The notes below the pieces were generated by a model that saw nothing but the letters and a program-made list of their open reading frames with translations, was not told where the DNA came from and did not search any database. The position numbers and the translations under genes are program-made. A DNA stretch of 32,779 nucleotides from Butyrivibrio sp. (GTDB lineage Bacteria > Bacillota > Clostridia > Lachnospirales > Lachnospiraceae): NCBI GenBank assembly GCA_024690485.1, contig JAILPB010000003.1, positions 1-32,779 on the forward strand, in the 5' to 3' direction. This document shows, piece after piece, positions 32,532 through 32,779 of the stretch (positions are counted from its first letter, which is position 1; every line of letters starts with the position of its first letter).

Positions 32532-32779
32532 ATGATAGCAGTAATCATTATCGTAGTACTTTTATTGGTTCTTGTAGCAGCAAACATCAAGATCGTTCCA
32601 CAGGCACATTCATATGTAGTTGAGAGACTTGGCGCCTACAAAGAGACATGGGATGTAGGTCTTCATATTAAAGTTCCGTTTATCGACAGAGTAGCAAGAC
32701 AGGTGGATCTCAAGGAGCAGTATTGCGACTTCCCGCCTCAGCCGGTTATCACTCAGGATAACGTTACTATGCAGATCGA
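32532..32779 (+). CDS. SPFH/stomatin-like protein (QmcA/YbbK type), 3' end outside window
   Basis: The first 82 residues of a stomatin/prohibitin-like protein. A hydrophobic N-terminal anchor (IAVIIIVVLLLVLVAA, 2-17) is followed by the start of the SPFH domain: KIVPQAHSYVVERLGAYKET, then VGLHIKVPFIDRVARQVDLK and PPQPVITQDNVTM. These proteins form large oligomers on the membrane and work with NfeD. AGGAGGG lies close before the ATG, 38 bp after nfeD, so the two form an operon. The rest of the gene continues beyond the window. Confidence 0.94.
   Translation, partial: MIAVIIIVVLLLVLVAANIKIVPQAHSYVVERLGAYKETWDVGLHIKVPFIDRVARQVDLKEQYCDFPPQPVITQDNVTMQI

Overview
The window looks like chromosomal DNA from a low-GC, strictly anaerobic Clostridia species. 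It is most likely a Lachnospiraceae member of the Butyrivibrio/Pseudobutyrivibrio kind. The pointers are AddA, ThiT under a TPP riboswitch, valS-folC, several c-di-GMP-type proteins, the NifU-like plus GGGtGRT pair, strong GGAGG ribosome-binding sites and U-tailed terminators. This placement rests on gene content and style, not on a search. There is no transposase, phage gene, tRNA, rRNA or CRISPR array.

Layout. 1-2775: 3' part of addA. 2900-4809: asnA, then a promoter, a TPP riboswitch and thiT. 4952-7683: an HPr-like protein lacking the active-site His, and a nuclease-helicase of the DinG/XPD family. 7684-8173: a 490-bp AT-rich regulatory region with two TGACA-N4-TGTCA palindromes. 8174-19523: ten tightly packed same-strand genes (valS, folC, a 56-aa ORF, a zinc-ribbon/TPR membrane protein, an MBOAT acyltransferase, an SGNH-type partner, a 78-aa ORF, ridA, a TPR lipoprotein and a D,D-carboxypeptidase), closed by a strong terminator. 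19604-22621: a PH-domain protein (minus strand), a degenerate PAS-GGDEF-EAL protein and an unknown protein. 22622-25585: a structured intergenic stretch, a small secreted protein, a MATE transporter and an L,D-transpeptidase. 25684-28256: an XRE regulator (minus), a candidate small RNA, then a strongly expressed-looking pair of Fe-S scaffold-like and GGGtGRT proteins. 28257-28972: a gene-free convergent region made almost entirely of palindromes. 28973-31811: two paralogous GGDEF proteins (minus), one intact and one degenerate. 32050-end: NfeD and the start of an SPFH/stomatin-like protein.

How the genes fit together. The ten-gene run joins translation and folate functions to envelope functions: extracytoplasmic O-acylation by MBOAT plus SGNH, a D,D-carboxypeptidase and TPR scaffolds. 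Three nucleotide-signalling-type proteins are encoded within 12 kb, two of them apparently catalytically dead, which suggests receptor roles.

The most unusual part is 28255-28970. A 46-bp repeat occurs twice with a compensatory G-C to T-A change in its stem. Next to it lie two foldback structures of about 200 bp, each built around a 14-bp terminator stem, one oriented for each converging transcription unit. All coordinates and pairings were read by eye; family names come from motif recognition.
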